Source of the DNA: Sulfurimonas sp. | GTDB lineage: Bacteria > Campylobacterota > Campylobacteria > Campylobacterales > Sulfurimonadaceae | Length of the DNA: 64,000 nt | Direction of reading: 5' to 3' | Assembly: GCF_028694605.1 (NCBI RefSeq) | Contig: NZ_JAQVKP010000008.1 | Span: 51,908 to 115,907 of the forward strand | In this document: one piece after another, positions 43,856-53,583 of the stretch | Layout of the letters: each line of letters starts with the position of its first letter | Position numbering within the stretch: position 1 is the first letter of the stretch | Made by a program: the position numbers and the translations under genes | The notes under the pieces: model-generated | Database searches by the model: none | Told to the model about the DNA's origin: nothing | The model's input: only the letters and a program-made list of their open reading frames with translations

Positions 43856-45103
43856 TTAGTTAATATATGGTTCCAGTGCCTTTGGTATAGTGATGCTTCC
43901 GTCTTCGTTTTGAAAGTTCTCCATAATTGCAACAAGTGTTCTGCCGACTGCCAAAGACGAGCCGTTTAGCGTGTGAACAAAAGAGTTTTTCTCGCCGTCT
44001 TTAAATCTGATTTTTGCACGTCTTGCTTGAAACTCTCTGGTGTTTGATACCGAACTTATCTCTCTGTAGCAGTTTTGCCCCGGAAGCCACACTTCCAAAT
44101 CGACTGTTTTTGCTGCACCAAATCCCAAATCCCCACTGCAAAGCGTCATAAGACGGTGGGGAAGTTCAAGCGCACTAAGCAAATTTGAAGCAGTTTGTAC
44201 CATCTCCTCAAAAACTTTATCGCTATCCTCAGGTTTTGTGATGCTTACAAGTTCTACCTTGTGAAATTGGTGTTGACGTATCATCCCTCTTGTGTCTCGC
44301 CCCGCAGCACCAGCTTCTTTACGAAAACATGAAGTGTAAGCAGTCATCTTGATGGGTAGTTTTTCAGATGGTAAAATCTCGTCTTGGTAGAGGTTGGTAA
44401 CAGGAACTTCCGCCGTTGGAATCAAGAAAAGCTCTTGGTCTTGAACCTTGTAGAGATCGTCTTCAAATTTTGGAAGCTGTCCCGTTCCTTCAAGTGCGGC
44501 TCTGTTGACTAAAGATGGCACGCTTACCTCTTCAAAGCCTCTTTTTGAGTTGAAGTTCAGCATAAAGTTTATGAGGGCACGCTCTAGTTTTGCACCCATC
44601 CCAAAAGAGACGCTAAAGCGGCTTGTAGCGAGTTTTACGCCTCGCTCAAAATCTATCCAGCCGTTTTGTTCAGCCAGTTCCCAATGCTCTTTGGGAGTAA
44701 AACTAAATGTGCGTGGTGTGAGAACTTTTTTTATTTCCACATTTTGGCTGTCGTCTTTACCTTCTGGAACATCATCATCGGGAATATTTGGGATGGACAT
44801 CGCAAGGGCTTCTAGCTCCTCTTGTCTTATCCTCTGAACTTCAAGTGCTTCACTGATTTTGACTTTATTTGCATCGACTTTTGCTTTAAGCTCACTTACG
44901 TCTTTACCCTCTTTTTTATAGACGCCAAACTCTTTGCTCATTGCATTTTGCGCTGCTTGAAGTGTCTCATAGGAAGCTTTTGCGCTTTTGAGTTCCTCAT
45001 TTTTTTTCTTTAAAGTATCAAGCAGTTCAATACTCACACCTTTACGCATAAGTTTGTCGCTTACACTTTGAAAATCTTTTTGAAGTAGTTTTAAATCAAT
45101 CAT
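43856..45103 (-). CDS. serS: Seryl-tRNA synthetase
   Basis: Class II synthetase of 415 residues. The N-terminal coiled-coil arm (about residues 25-105) is followed by motif 1, motif 2 ([23 protein letters not shown]) split around the ATP-binding Arg, and motif 3 ([18 protein letters not shown]). Serine-binding residues in [10 protein letters not shown] are present. It is 99 bases downstream of the divergent GGDEF/EAL gene start and shares its direction with the TPR gene. Confidence 0.96.
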   Translation of the reverse strand: MIDLKLLQKDFQSVSDKLMRKGVSIELLDTLKKKNEELKSAKASYETLQAAQNAMSKEFGVYKKEGKDVSELKAKVDANKVKISEALEVQRIRQEELEALAMSIPNIPDDDVPEGKDDSQNVEIKKVLTPRTFSFTPKEHWELAEQNGWIDFERGVKLATSRFSVSFGMGAKLERALINFMLNFNSKRGFEEVSVPSLVNRAALEGTGQLPKFEDDLYKVQDQELFLIPTAEVPVTNLYQDEILPSEKLPIKMTAYTSCFRKEAGAAGRDTRGMIRQHQFHKVELVSITKPEDSDKVFEEMVQTASNLLSALELPHRLMTLCSGDLGFGAAKTVDLEVWLPGQNCYREISSVSNTREFQARRAKIRFKDGEKNSFVHTLNGSSLAVGRTLVAIMENFQNEDGSITIPKALEPYIN

Positions 45104-45202
45104 AGTTGTCCTAAAAAAATAAGTCTTGTATTATAGCAAAATAAAGCATTTCGTTGTAATTGCTATGATAAAATACACAAAGCAAAAGAGGGATATAAAT
45201 GT

Positions 45203-47311
45203 ATGCAAGACCATAATGATTTTGAGATAGGCACTGACGTCTTAGCAAAAAAAGAGTATTGCAACAAGTTGTATTCCGGCTTTTTAGAGGCACAAAAACT
45301 CGCCAACATCGGGCATTGGGAGCTTGATTTGGCTACAGGTGTGCTCTATTGGTCTGACGAGGTCTATCGTATCTTTGGACTTGAGTCGCAGGAGTTTGAT
45401 GCGACTTATGAGGCATTTTTAAGCTATGTGCACCCAGAAGACCTAGAGATGGTTAATGATGCCTATTTAAAGTCGCTTCAAGAGAGAAAAGGCTACCACA
45501 TTGAGCATCGCATAGTACGTAAAAACGGTGAAATAGGGTTTGTTGAAGAGAGATGCGAGCATAAGTTTTTGGCAGATGGAACGGCTCTTGGATCTATCGG
45601 CACCGTGCACGACATAACAGATAAAAAGATAGCAGAGAGTGAGCTTTTTCTAGCCTCAATTCTTTTTAAGAAAATAAATGACGGTGTTATGATTACCGAT
45701 GCCGACCAAAAAATCATCACGGTAAATGACGCTTTTGGCAAGATATCGGGCTATGAAAGAGAAGAGATAATAGGTAAAGCGCCTAACATCGTAAGTTCCG
45801 GTTGGCATGATAAAAAGTTTTACGAAGAGCTATGGCATGCCATCAATACTGATGGATATTGGAACGGTGAAATGATTGATAGGAGAAAAGATGGAGAGCT
45901 CTATACCGCGGAACTCAGCATCATCGCCATTCATGACAAAAAGGGCGAACTTACAAACTATATCTCCATCGTCAATGATATTAGCGAGAAGAAACAAAAA
46001 GAGACTCTTATTCACAATCTTGCCTATTTTGACTCTCTGACAGAGCTTCCAAATAGGGCTTTGTTCCAAGAGCGCATAAGCAGAAAGATTTCATCGCTTA
46101 AGAGAAGCGGTAAGAAAATGGCGCTTTTTTTTATCGATATGGACAATTTCAAAAATATCAACGATACTTTCGGACACTTTACGGGAGACAGATTTTTGAT
46201 AGAAGTAGCAAGGTTGATGAATGCTTTGTTACGGGAACAAGACACATTGGCACGGCTTGGAGGAGATGAATTTACTATCGCTGTCGAAGATGTAGAGTCA
46301 CTCGTGGATATCGCATCCATAGCACAAAAGATTGTAGATGCGTTTGATAAGCCTATAAAGATAGGCGATAAGAATCTTTATACGGGAGCTAGTGTCGGTA
46401 TAAGTATCTATCCTGACGATGCAAAGAACTATGAAGAGCTTGTAAAAGCCGCAGATACGGCAATGTATCAGGTTAAAGAGGGAGGTAAAAACGGTTACCA
46501 GTTCTATACTCAGACAATGAACGAAAAAGTAATGCAGCGCATGCATATAGAGAATGATTTGCGAAGCGCGATTGCCAAAGATGAATTCTTTTTAGTGTAT
46601 CAGCCAAAAGTCAACATTGTAACAAAGAGTGTTTATGGTATGGAGGCACTTGTTCGTTGGAACCACACAACAAAAGGTTTGATTGGACCGGATGAATTTA
46701 TCGGTATCTCAGAGGAGACGGGTCAGATATTGTCTCTGGGTCTATGGGTGGCAAAGCGGGCTATGTATGATACAAAGATGCTTCATGATGAAGGAAAAAG
46801 GCTTGTTGTTTCCATTAATGTTTCAAGCAAACAGCTTGGTGATGCTTCTTTTGTAGATGATATTTGTGTCATTGCAGATGAGATCGGGCTTGATAGAGGC
46901 TTTGTCGAGCTTGAGATTACAGAGACGCACATTATGAAAAATGTGGACAAAGCACTGCAAATTTTAAATGAACTTTACAAAAGAGGGTTTCTTCTCTCTA
47001 TAGATGACTTTGGAACAGGTTACTCTTCGCTAAATTATCTTAAAAAATTGCCCGCAAAAACCATAAAAATAGACCGTAGTTTTGTGCTTGATATCGACAA
47101 AAATCCGGATGACCGCTCTATCGTCGCAGCCATAATTGCCATGGCAAACTCGCTAGGAAAAGATGTGATTGCCGAGGGTTCTGAAACAAAAGAGCATATA
47201 GAAGCACTTAAGTTTCTTCACTGCTCCAAAGTGCAGGGGTACTACTTTAGCAAACCACTTAAAATAGAGGCATTTAGGGAGTATGTAACCAATTTTAAGC
47301 TTGATAACTAG
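45203..47311 (+). CDS. PAS-PAS-GGDEF-EAL c-di-GMP enzyme
   Basis: A 702-residue cytosolic protein with two PAS domains (about 28-145 and 148-265), GGDEF (about 270-430) and EAL (about 445-695). The cyclase motif LGGDEFTIAV is intact and an inhibitory RxxD site (REQD) lies five residues before it. The phosphodiesterase part has MEALVRW, the metal ligands in ELEITET, DDFGTGYSSL and KIDRSFV, so both activities may work. The PAS domains may sense redox state or oxygen. It overlaps metF at the 3' end by four bases (convergent). Confidence 0.9.
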   Translation: MQDHNDFEIGTDVLAKKEYCNKLYSGFLEAQKLANIGHWELDLATGVLYWSDEVYRIFGLESQEFDATYEAFLSYVHPEDLEMVNDAYLKSLQERKGYHIEHRIVRKNGEIGFVEERCEHKFLADGTALGSIGTVHDITDKKIAESELFLASILFKKINDGVMITDADQKIITVNDAFGKISGYEREEIIGKAPNIVSSGWHDKKFYEELWHAINTDGYWNGEMIDRRKDGELYTAELSIIAIHDKKGELTNYISIVNDISEKKQKETLIHNLAYFDSLTELPNRALFQERISRKISSLKRSGKKMALFFIDMDNFKNINDTFGHFTGDRFLIEVARLMNALLREQDTLARLGGDEFTIAVEDVESLVDIASIAQKIVDAFDKPIKIGDKNLYTGASVGISIYPDDAKNYEELVKAADTAMYQVKEGGKNGYQFYTQTMNEKVMQRMHIENDLRSAIAKDEFFLVYQPKVNIVTKSVYGMEALVRWNHTTKGLIGPDEFIGISEETGQILSLGLWVAKRAMYDTKMLHDEGKRLVVSINVSSKQLGDASFVDDICVIADEIGLDRGFVELEITETHIMKNVDKALQILNELYKRGFLLSIDDFGTGYSSLNYLKKLPAKTIKIDRSFVLDIDKNPDDRSIVAAIIAMANSLGKDVIAEGSETKEHIEALKFLHCSKVQGYYFSKPLKIEAFREYVTNFKLDN

Positions 47312-48201
47312 GAAAGCAAATCTTTTGCTAGTTGGAACTGGTTTGCCGTCATAAGATGAATTTTTGGGTGGAGGGTTTTTAGCTCTAGAAGGAGATTTCT
47401 GCTTAGTTCAAAACCGACACGATACTCCTCTTCCGCTCCTTTGTCGTTTGCATCTCTAAGAGCATCTATCCAGCTCTCAGGTACGTTTATACCGGGGACA
47501 TGGGCAGATAAAAACTGTGCGGTTCTTAGTTTTGTGATTGGGAAGATACCAAAGATAAGCTCTGTTGAGTTTTGTTTCAGCTCCGCTTTAAGTTCAAGCA
47601 GAAGCTTTGCACTCTCTATGTCATAAATGGGCTGTGTGATGATGCCAAGCGCACCGTGTTTTATCTTCTTTTGCATCTTTTTTTGTAAGGTTTTTGGATT
47701 TTTTGCATAAGAGTTCATCACGGCAAAAGGATAAATCTCTTGCGGTTTGTATGCCAAAGGTTTTCCTGCATAGTTGATACCGCTGTTAAAACAGGAGATA
47801 ATGTCAAGAAGCAGCGAACTGTCGGACTCAAAAACTCCTTTTGTGTGTGGTTGGTCTGAGATAGTTGCAGGGTCACCCGTGAGTGCTAAAATGGCTCTTA
47901 CATCCACCTCGTTTGCTCCAAGCAAGTCTGACTGAAGGGCGATTTTATTTCTGTCACGCATACTCATAGTCGCAATGACGGGTTTATGAAATCTATCTTG
48001 AAGCATTTTTGCCGCAAAAAGAGAGTTGTACTTGAGTTTTGCAAGAGGATTGTCGGTTGTGGTAAAGCCATCTACAAGTTTATCTAGCCCTAATTCTGCT
48101 ATCTTTTCAACGATAGGTGCAAAAAGAGGAGAGTGCGCAGGAGTTGTCTCAAGGGTAATGTAGGTATCGTTTTTTAATTTATCTATAAGTTGGTCAAACA
48201 A
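47308..48201 (-). CDS. metF: Methylenetetrahydrofolate reductase
   Basis: Reduces 5,10-methylene-THF to 5-methyl-THF for methionine synthesis, using FAD. About 297 residues form a TIM barrel with ITLETTPAHS (catalytic-region Glu), TTTDNPLAKL, LALTGDPA, ITQPIYD and FGIFPI. I prefer the TTG at 48201 (MFDQLIDKL), since AGGA lies eight bases before it. The TTG at 48231 would fall inside the divergent promoter palindrome. It is divergent from serB. Confidence 0.88.
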   Translation of the reverse strand: MFDQLIDKLKNDTYITLETTPAHSPLFAPIVEKIAELGLDKLVDGFTTTDNPLAKLKYNSLFAAKMLQDRFHKPVIATMSMRDRNKIALQSDLLGANEVDVRAILALTGDPATISDQPHTKGVFESDSSLLLDIISCFNSGINYAGKPLAYKPQEIYPFAVMNSYAKNPKTLQKKMQKKIKHGALGIITQPIYDIESAKLLLELKAELKQNSTELIFGIFPITKLRTAQFLSAHVPGINVPESWIDALRDANDKGAEEEYRVGFELSRNLLLELKTLHPKIHLMTANQFQLAKDLLS

Positions 48202-48218
48202 AAAGCATCCTAAATGGG

Positions 48219-48236
48219 TATAATTGCGCAATTATA
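48219..48236. promoter_or_regulatory. 18-bp perfect palindrome with two opposed -10 boxes (metF/serB)
   Basis: TATAATTGCGCAATTATA reads the same on both strands. Its left half is the -10 TATAAT for serB (48219-48224) and its right half is the -10 for metF (48231-48236). Both would leave leaders of about 23-25 nt. Polymerases cannot occupy both at once, so the genes may compete, or a dimeric regulator may bind here. Confidence 0.6.
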
Positions 48237-48255
48237 ACAGATAGGGAACGAATAT

Positions 48256-48885
48256 ATGTTGAAATTGGCTGTTTTTGATTTTGATTCTACGCTTATGGAC
48301 GGTGAGACGATAGATTTTTTTGCAGATGAGCTGGGACTAAAAGAGCAGGTAAGTAAAATCACTGAAGCTGCCATGAACGGCGAACTTGATTTTTTTGAAT
48401 CGTTGCAGCAAAGAGTAGGGCTTCTCAAAGGACTAGAGTATAGCGTTGTTGAGAGGATAAGCCATAATCTTCCATATATGAAAGGCGCACGCGAGACGAT
48501 TGCAGAACTCAAAAAAATGGGCATGAAAGTTGTCTGTTTTAGCGGCGGATTTAGAAGTGCGACTGGATATGCAAAAAATATTTTAGGATATGATGCAGAT
48601 TTTTCAAATGTATTGCATCATAAAAACCAGATACTTACGGGTCTTGTCGGCGGCGATATGATGTTTAACTACTCAAAAGGGGATATGCTTATTCGTCTGC
48701 AAGGACTGCTTGGAGTAAAAGAGGAAGAGACGCTGGTGTGCGGCGATGGGGCAAATGACCTATCAATGTTTGCGCATGCGGGTACAAGAGTGGCTTTTTG
48801 CGCAAAAGAGATTTTGCGTAAAGAGGCAAATATAGTAGTCGAGACAAAAGACTTAACACAAATATTAGGAAAAATAACATGTTAG
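48256..48885 (+). CDS. serB: Phosphoserine phosphatase
   Basis: Last step of serine synthesis. A 209-residue HAD enzyme with motif I FDFDSTLMDGETID, motif II VCFSGGFRS, motif III Lys in YSKGDML and motif IV VCGDGANDLSMF. It is the compact form without an ACT domain. It overlaps the next gene by seven bases. Confidence 0.94.
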   Translation: MLKLAVFDFDSTLMDGETIDFFADELGLKEQVSKITEAAMNGELDFFESLQQRVGLLKGLEYSVVERISHNLPYMKGARETIAELKKMGMKVVCFSGGFRSATGYAKNILGYDADFSNVLHHKNQILTGLVGGDMMFNYSKGDMLIRLQGLLGVKEEETLVCGDGANDLSMFAHAGTRVAFCAKEILRKEANIVVETKDLTQILGKITC

Positions 48886-49199
48886 AAAATAGCGTTTGGA
48901 AACAGTATAATGACACAAATAGTTTTAGAGAGTGTATAGCAAAATATTGCAGGCTTAGTGAAATTGATCTTATCGAAGATGACAAAGCACTTTATAATGC
49001 TCTTAAGGCAAAATTGACAAAAAAAGAGCTAAAACTCTTTGCTATGGATAGCGCAAATGTTTCTGATGAGACGATTAAGTCTGAATTTTCACTCAATGAT
49101 GAAGAGCTTGAAAAAGCAAAGTTTAAACTCTACAAAAAACTTAAGCAAGATAAAGTGCGTCTTGCTTTCCGTGCTTCAAGTATAGAGGATTTTGAATAG
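48879..49199 (+). CDS. Conserved-type hypothetical protein (106 residues)
   Basis: I do not recognise a function. The product is helical and charged. Its C-terminal half (ETIKSEFSLNDEELEKAKFKLYKKL) resembles the HTH of sigma region 4-type proteins only loosely. It overlaps the serB end by seven bases and so is likely cotranslated. It ends one base before the convergent OmpA-like gene. Confidence 0.65.
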   Translation: MLENSVWKQYNDTNSFRECIAKYCRLSEIDLIEDDKALYNALKAKLTKKELKLFAMDSANVSDETIKSEFSLNDEELEKAKFKLYKKLKQDKVRLAFRASSIEDFE

Positions 49200-50942
49200 T
49201 TAGCGAAGAAGTATTTTAAACGATACTCTTCTTGACTTCTCTTTATCTTCGCCCTCTTTGGTTGTTACTTTTTTAGAAAAGCTCAGACCGCTTCCTTTTA
49301 AGATTTCGCTTAGCCATTTTTGTCTCTCTTGGTTTTGCAAGCCAAAGAGATAGCTCATAGTAGAAAAAGAGCGTTTCATAGAGAGGTCTGCATTGTTAAG
49401 ATATCTTTGCGAAAAATCAGTCGTACCCCATTCGCTTGAGGTATGTCCGCTTACCTCTAGCGTTGTTATAAGTTGTTTGTTTTTCTCTAAAAAAGGGATA
49501 AGTTTAGCACCAAACTTTTGCAAAAACTCCTTTTGTTTTGCGGTGAGTACAAACTCTCCTAAATTAAAATATAGGCTTTTGTCGATAAAATCTATGCCCA
49601 AATCTTTATGAAGTGCAATTTTTTTTGCGTCAATCTCCTCTTTAAAGAGCTGCTGGAGTTGTGCGTAGAGGTCTGAGCTACTTGGGACTGCTGCTGCTTG
49701 AGTGACATCTTTTTTCGATACTTTTACCATCTTTAAGTCTTGACCCAGCTTCACGACCCACATATCACTCTCTTGCGAGGGAGTATTTGTATGAACCCCG
49801 ACAGCCGCTATTTGTGAGTTGTGCAGGATTGTGAGTGCATGAAAAGCATCATAGGTATCGGAGCCATAATGCTCTTGATTTATCATGGCAAGTTTGCCAT
49901 CTAAAAGCATTGCAAGTGCGTCTGTGTTGTAGCCATCTACTACTTTACCGACACCAAAAAGCTTCCCGTCTTGTGACTCTTGTATATCATATAAAACAGA
50001 GGCGTATGTAGTTTGGATGGTTTTGTCAACAAGGATATTTTGGTGTAAATCGACTTTTATAAGCCGTATCTGCTCTTTGCCCATATCGTTTAAATGGGAG
50101 AGAGACAGAATGAAATTGTTATCTCTGAGTTTTGCTATTTTATACGCACTGCTTCTGCTTTGCCCTTTTATCTCACGAAGCCAAATCTTCTCTCCCTCTT
50201 CTGTTATGCGCAAAAGAGTCGGATATTTGGATTTTTCACCGCTTGTCTGTCCAAGCAACATGATGCTTCCATCTTCTGCTTCTTGTGCATCAACGCCGCT
50301 ATCATCATAGCTTGTGCCATATTTTTTACTCCATAGCATCTCGCCGTTGCTTGAAAATCTTGCTACATAGATGTCGCTCAGTCCAAGACCGCTTTGAAAA
50401 AGGTTGTTTGTTGAGGTTTTTGCAGTGGTAGAGGAGCCTATAACAAGAACTCCTCCATCACGAAGCAGAAGGATTTTGCTCATCGTATCTTGTTTGGGTG
50501 TTCCAAAGGTTTTATGAAAAAGGAGATTCGCATTTGCATCTAGCTTTGCTACTATAAGCGAACCATCCATTGTATTGCCACCAACTATATAGCCATTTTG
50601 CGGAGTTTTAACGATACCGACTCCTTTGGTAAATTGTAAGAGACCCAGCGTTTTTTCAAAGCTTATCTCTGCATCAGCATCAACCTTGACAAGATGAAGA
50701 GCCGCACCGTGAGTGTTAGAGACGGAAGCAAGGTAGTCAAAAGCGTTGGTATAAACACCGTCATTTTTAGCTGTACTGTTTTTATATGGTCTTATGAAAC
50801 CAACCGCACTGATGGAGCGGTCATAATCTTCCGTTACGTCAAAAAGAGCATTTTCAAACGGTTTGTCTATGATGAGAGAAAACGGGACTGTTTTTGCAAA
50901 AAGTGAAGAGAGAAGTAAAATAGTAAGGATAAAATAATGCAT
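49200..50942 (-). CDS. OmpA-C-domain envelope protein with beta-propeller-like repeats
   Basis: A 580-residue exported protein. A signal peptide (ILTILLLSSLFAK) is followed by about 400 residues of propeller-like repeats (blades containing GGVLVIGSS, GSIMLLGQTSG, GKLFGVGKV) and a C-terminal OmpA/MotB peptidoglycan-binding domain. That domain has LEVSGHTSSEWG, the NADLSMKRSFS helix and SRRVSFKI, which normally hold DAP of the cell wall. It probably sits in the periplasm or outer membrane. The ligand of the propeller is unknown. Confidence 0.8.
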   Translation of the reverse strand: MHYFILTILLLSSLFAKTVPFSLIIDKPFENALFDVTEDYDRSISAVGFIRPYKNSTAKNDGVYTNAFDYLASVSNTHGAALHLVKVDADAEISFEKTLGLLQFTKGVGIVKTPQNGYIVGGNTMDGSLIVAKLDANANLLFHKTFGTPKQDTMSKILLLRDGGVLVIGSSTTAKTSTNNLFQSGLGLSDIYVARFSSNGEMLWSKKYGTSYDDSGVDAQEAEDGSIMLLGQTSGEKSKYPTLLRITEEGEKIWLREIKGQSRSSAYKIAKLRDNNFILSLSHLNDMGKEQIRLIKVDLHQNILVDKTIQTTYASVLYDIQESQDGKLFGVGKVVDGYNTDALAMLLDGKLAMINQEHYGSDTYDAFHALTILHNSQIAAVGVHTNTPSQESDMWVVKLGQDLKMVKVSKKDVTQAAAVPSSSDLYAQLQQLFKEEIDAKKIALHKDLGIDFIDKSLYFNLGEFVLTAKQKEFLQKFGAKLIPFLEKNKQLITTLEVSGHTSSEWGTTDFSQRYLNNADLSMKRSFSTMSYLFGLQNQERQKWLSEILKGSGLSFSKKVTTKEGEDKEKSRRVSFKILLR

Positions 50943-51010
50943 AGTGCCACTTTTTACATTTTATGTAGCAAAAAACATTCCTAAAAAAGCAGTGTATTTA
51001 AAGTTGAAAA

Positions 51011-51030
51011 ATGCCCGCAAAGGGGCATTG
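51011..51030 (-). terminator. Terminator of the rpsF-ssb-rpsR operon
   Basis: On the minus strand AATGCCC pairs with GGGCATT (seven pairs, six-base loop) and is followed by a T-run. It lies 11 bases after the rpsR stop. Confidence 0.75.
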
Positions 51031-51040
51031 CAGTGAAAAT

Positions 51041-51304
51041 TTATTTTAAATTTTCAAATGGAGCAGTTACAACTGTTTTTCTAGTTACAGTGTAAGGAAC
51101 AAGTGCAGCAGCACGAGCTCTTTTGATAACTGTTGCAATCATATCTTGGTGACGCTTGCAGTTTCCTGTAAGACGGCGAGGCATGATTTTATATCTCTCT
51201 GAAAGTGAGAAGCGAAGAGCTCCTACATCTTTATAGTCCATGAAGTCAACTTTTGCTTCACAATATTTACAAAATCTTTTTTTGTATTTTCTTCTTTCTG
51301 CCAT
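51041..51304 (-). CDS. rpsR: Ribosomal protein S18
   Basis: An 87-residue small-subunit protein. [19 protein letters not shown] is the usual S18 start, with a zinc-type CxxC retained, and [11 protein letters not shown] and [11 protein letters not shown] close the family pattern. It binds S6 in the platform of the 30S subunit. It lies 26 bases after ssb in the rpsF-ssb-rpsR operon. Confidence 0.97.
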   Translation of the reverse strand: MAERRKYKKRFCKYCEAKVDFMDYKDVGALRFSLSERYKIMPRRLTGNCKRHQDMIATVIKRARAAALVPYTVTRKTVVTAPFENLK

Positions 51305-51330
51305 GGTATCTCCTTTTTGTTATCTAATGT

Positions 51331-51855
51331 CTAAAACGGAATTTCATCTTCATCAATGTCGATTACGGGAATAGAACTGTTGCTAGGCATTTGCTGCTGT
51401 ACACTTGGCTTTTGATAGCTTTGTGGCTGCTGTTGTTGATAGCTTGGCTGTTGATAACTTTGTTGCTGATAGCCTTGAGTAGGTTGCGCCATCTGCGGTG
51501 CTGCATACTCATCACCGCCTCCTTGCGCACTGCCTTTACTGTCCAGCATCTGCATAGTTTCAACAACAACAGAGTGCTTGGAGCGCTTCTGTCCGTTTTG
51601 ATCTACCCATTGATCAAAGTTAAGTCTGCCTTCTACGAGGATTTTACTCCCCTTTCTAAGGTACTGGTTGGCAACTTCTGCACTTCTTGCAAAAAAAGTG
51701 ATGTCAACAAAACATACTTCCTCTTTTTTTTCACCGTTTACAGTGAATTTGCGACTTGTAGCTAAACCTGTGTTTGCTATCGCCATGCCGCCTTGAGAGT
51801 ATCTAAGTTCTATGTCTCTAGTTAAGTTTCCAACCAAAATAACTTTGTTATACAT
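51331..51855 (-). CDS. ssb: Single-stranded DNA-binding protein (host)
   Basis: A 174-residue host SSB. The OB fold covers residues 1-110 (MYNKVILVGNLTRDIELRY, VDITFFARSAEVANQYL, GRLNFDQWVDQNG). A Gln/Tyr-rich linker follows (about residues 118-160), and the acidic tip DIDEDEIPF recruits partner proteins. It is in the middle of the rpsF-ssb-rpsR operon, a conserved arrangement. Confidence 0.97.
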   Translation of the reverse strand: MYNKVILVGNLTRDIELRYSQGGMAIANTGLATSRKFTVNGEKKEEVCFVDITFFARSAEVANQYLRKGSKILVEGRLNFDQWVDQNGQKRSKHSVVVETMQMLDSKGSAQGGGDEYAAPQMAQPTQGYQQQSYQQPSYQQQQPQSYQKPSVQQQMPSNSSIPVIDIDEDEIPF

Positions 51856-51909
51856 GAATTTTCCTTATTTGTTGCGGCGTTTGCCACTCACTTAGCCGTT
51901 TGATTTGGC

Positions 51910-52329
51910 TTATTCTTCGTCTTCATCCGCTTCTTCAAGTGCTGCAGGAATAACAACTTCTTCAACCTTCGCTTCACCGGCAGGTTGTGTTGCTTTCTTT
52001 TGAGCTTTTTGTACAAGTTGATTCCATGCCGTTACTTCACGGTTTGTATCATACTTGATAGTCACAAAGCGAAGAAGGTCTTCGTTGATACGGAAACGTC
52101 TCTCGATTTCGTTAATTGCTGAAGGAGCAACTGAATAGTAGATAACATGGAAATAACCACGCTCATTTTTTCCAAGTGGGTATGCTAATTTTCTCATCCC
52201 CATTGCATCTCTTGCAGCGATTTCGCCGCCGTTAGAAGTGATAACTTCTTCAATAGCACTGATATTTGCTTGAATCTCTTCAGCTGTTAGTGTCGGTTTT
52301 ACGATTACTAAGTTTTCGTAATGTCTCAT
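51910..52329 (-). CDS. rpsF: Ribosomal protein S6
   Basis: A 139-residue S6 with the family start MRHYENLVIVKPTLT, and GMRKLAYPLGKNERGYFHVIYYS followed by RRFRINEDLLRF (shown in parts). The C-terminal 40 residues are an Ala/Glu-rich extension ending EEADEDEE. In E. coli RimK adds glutamates to the S6 tail, and a rimK gene is present in this window, although here acidic residues are already encoded. It is first in the operon, with a structured leader. Confidence 0.96.
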   Translation of the reverse strand: MRHYENLVIVKPTLTAEEIQANISAIEEVITSNGGEIAARDAMGMRKLAYPLGKNERGYFHVIYYSVAPSAINEIERRFRINEDLLRFVTIKYDTNREVTAWNQLVQKAQKKATQPAGEAKVEEVVIPAALEEADEDEE

Positions 52330-52440
52330 AGAGTGGTCTCCCTTTGGTATTTCGCCTCAAAACAAGGCTTTTGTTTCCCTTTCGGATGTATATATATCAA
52401 AGAGTGCTTTGATACAAAGAGAAAGGAACTCGGAATTATA
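52330..52440 (-). promoter_or_regulatory. rpsF operon promoter and structured leader
   Basis: On the minus strand a TATAAT at about 52434-52439 would start a leader of roughly 100 nt. It has a perfect hairpin TATCAAAG-loop-CTTTGATA (52395-52414), then CCGAAAGG and AAAGGGAG before the ATG. Leaders that bind the S6:S18 complex and contain a CCG bulge are known for rpsF operons. The CCG here is a candidate, but I cannot show the consensus fold. Confidence 0.4.
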
Positions 52441-52515
52441 CAGAAAATATGCTTAAAAATATAAAAAATTTATATTCTTTAGGATATAGTTTTGCATAAA
52501 ATTTATGAGGAATCT

Positions 52516-53580
52516 ATGCAAAAAAGAAAAAAAACTACCTCCAGAAAAAATTCAAATTTTTTACAATATATAGCGTGGGGGTTATCTTTTATCATCATTC
52601 TTGCTGTTGTTTTTGTTGCCGGATATTATGTCGGTCATGATGGGGCAAAAAGGGAGGCTGTTGAAAAAGAGCGCTCCAAAGAAGAGGCAAAACGCTCTAT
52701 GATGCAAAAACTTGAGGAAGAGAGTGCAAAATTAGAGCGCCAAAAAGAGCAAAGTGTTACTCAAAAACTTAAAGATGTTCTTCAAAAAGATACTCAGCAA
52801 GAACAAGCGGTACAAGAAATTCCTAAAAAAGAAGCCTCTGTGTTAAAAGAGGAGGCTAAAGAGTATGAAAATGCTTCCCATGAAGTTGAAGAGGCTCAGT
52901 TGCCAACCGCACCGGAACGCAAAGTTATCAAGAGTTTCAGTAAGCCAAAACTGGCAATTATTATTGATGATGTCAGTGTTTCTTCGCATGTTCAGGCGAT
53001 AAAAAGCCTTCATCTCCCCATAACGATGTCCTTTTTGCCACCAAGCAAATTAAGACCTTCCTCTAGTGTATTGGCGGCAAAAGAGGATTTTTATATGGTG
53101 CATTTGCCTATGGAAGCGCAAAATTTTAAAGCCGAAGAGCCATTGACGCTCAGAGTTGATGATTCGCATGCAAAAATTCTTCAAAGGATAGAAGAGCTAA
53201 AAGAGCTATTTCCAAAAGTGAAATATATCAATAACCATACGGGTAGCAAATTTACAGCGGATGAAGCAGCAATGGATAGGCTTATTTTAGCGTTAAAGAG
53301 CCAAAACATCACATTTATAGACAGCAGAACAACGGGTAGTTCCAAGGCTCAAAAGGTAAGTAAAAAGTATGATTTGGAGTATATAGGGCGTGATGTCTTT
53401 TTGGATCATCAAATGGATAAAAGTTATATCGTAGCGCAAATCAAAAAAGCGATTCAAATAGCAAAAAAACATGGTACGGCTATAGCCATCGGACATCCGC
53501 ATTCAAACACTATCGCCGCACTAAATGAATCAAAATCGCTTTTCAAAGAGGTTGAGCTCGTGTTGGTGGACAAACTTTAA
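52516..53580 (+). CDS. Divergent polysaccharide deacetylase (YibQ-like)
   Basis: A 354-residue protein of the divergent polysaccharide deacetylase family (PF04748). One membrane helix (IIILAVVFVAGYYVG) is followed by a charged coiled coil (about 45-125) and the deacetylase-like domain (about 145-354). Its motifs include LAIIIDDVSVSSHVQAI, VHLPMEAQNF, INNHTGSKFT, FIDSRTTGSSKA and AIGHPHSNTIAAL. The ATG at 52516 follows GAGGAA. The frame from 52492 starts at TTG without a ribosome site. It lies three bases before dprA. Confidence 0.85.
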   Translation: MQKRKKTTSRKNSNFLQYIAWGLSFIIILAVVFVAGYYVGHDGAKREAVEKERSKEEAKRSMMQKLEEESAKLERQKEQSVTQKLKDVLQKDTQQEQAVQEIPKKEASVLKEEAKEYENASHEVEEAQLPTAPERKVIKSFSKPKLAIIIDDVSVSSHVQAIKSLHLPITMSFLPPSKLRPSSSVLAAKEDFYMVHLPMEAQNFKAEEPLTLRVDDSHAKILQRIEELKELFPKVKYINNHTGSKFTADEAAMDRLILALKSQNITFIDSRTTGSSKAQKVSKKYDLEYIGRDVFLDHQMDKSYIVAQIKKAIQIAKKHGTAIAIGHPHSNTIAALNESKSLFKEVELVLVDKL

Positions 53581-53583
53581 AAA

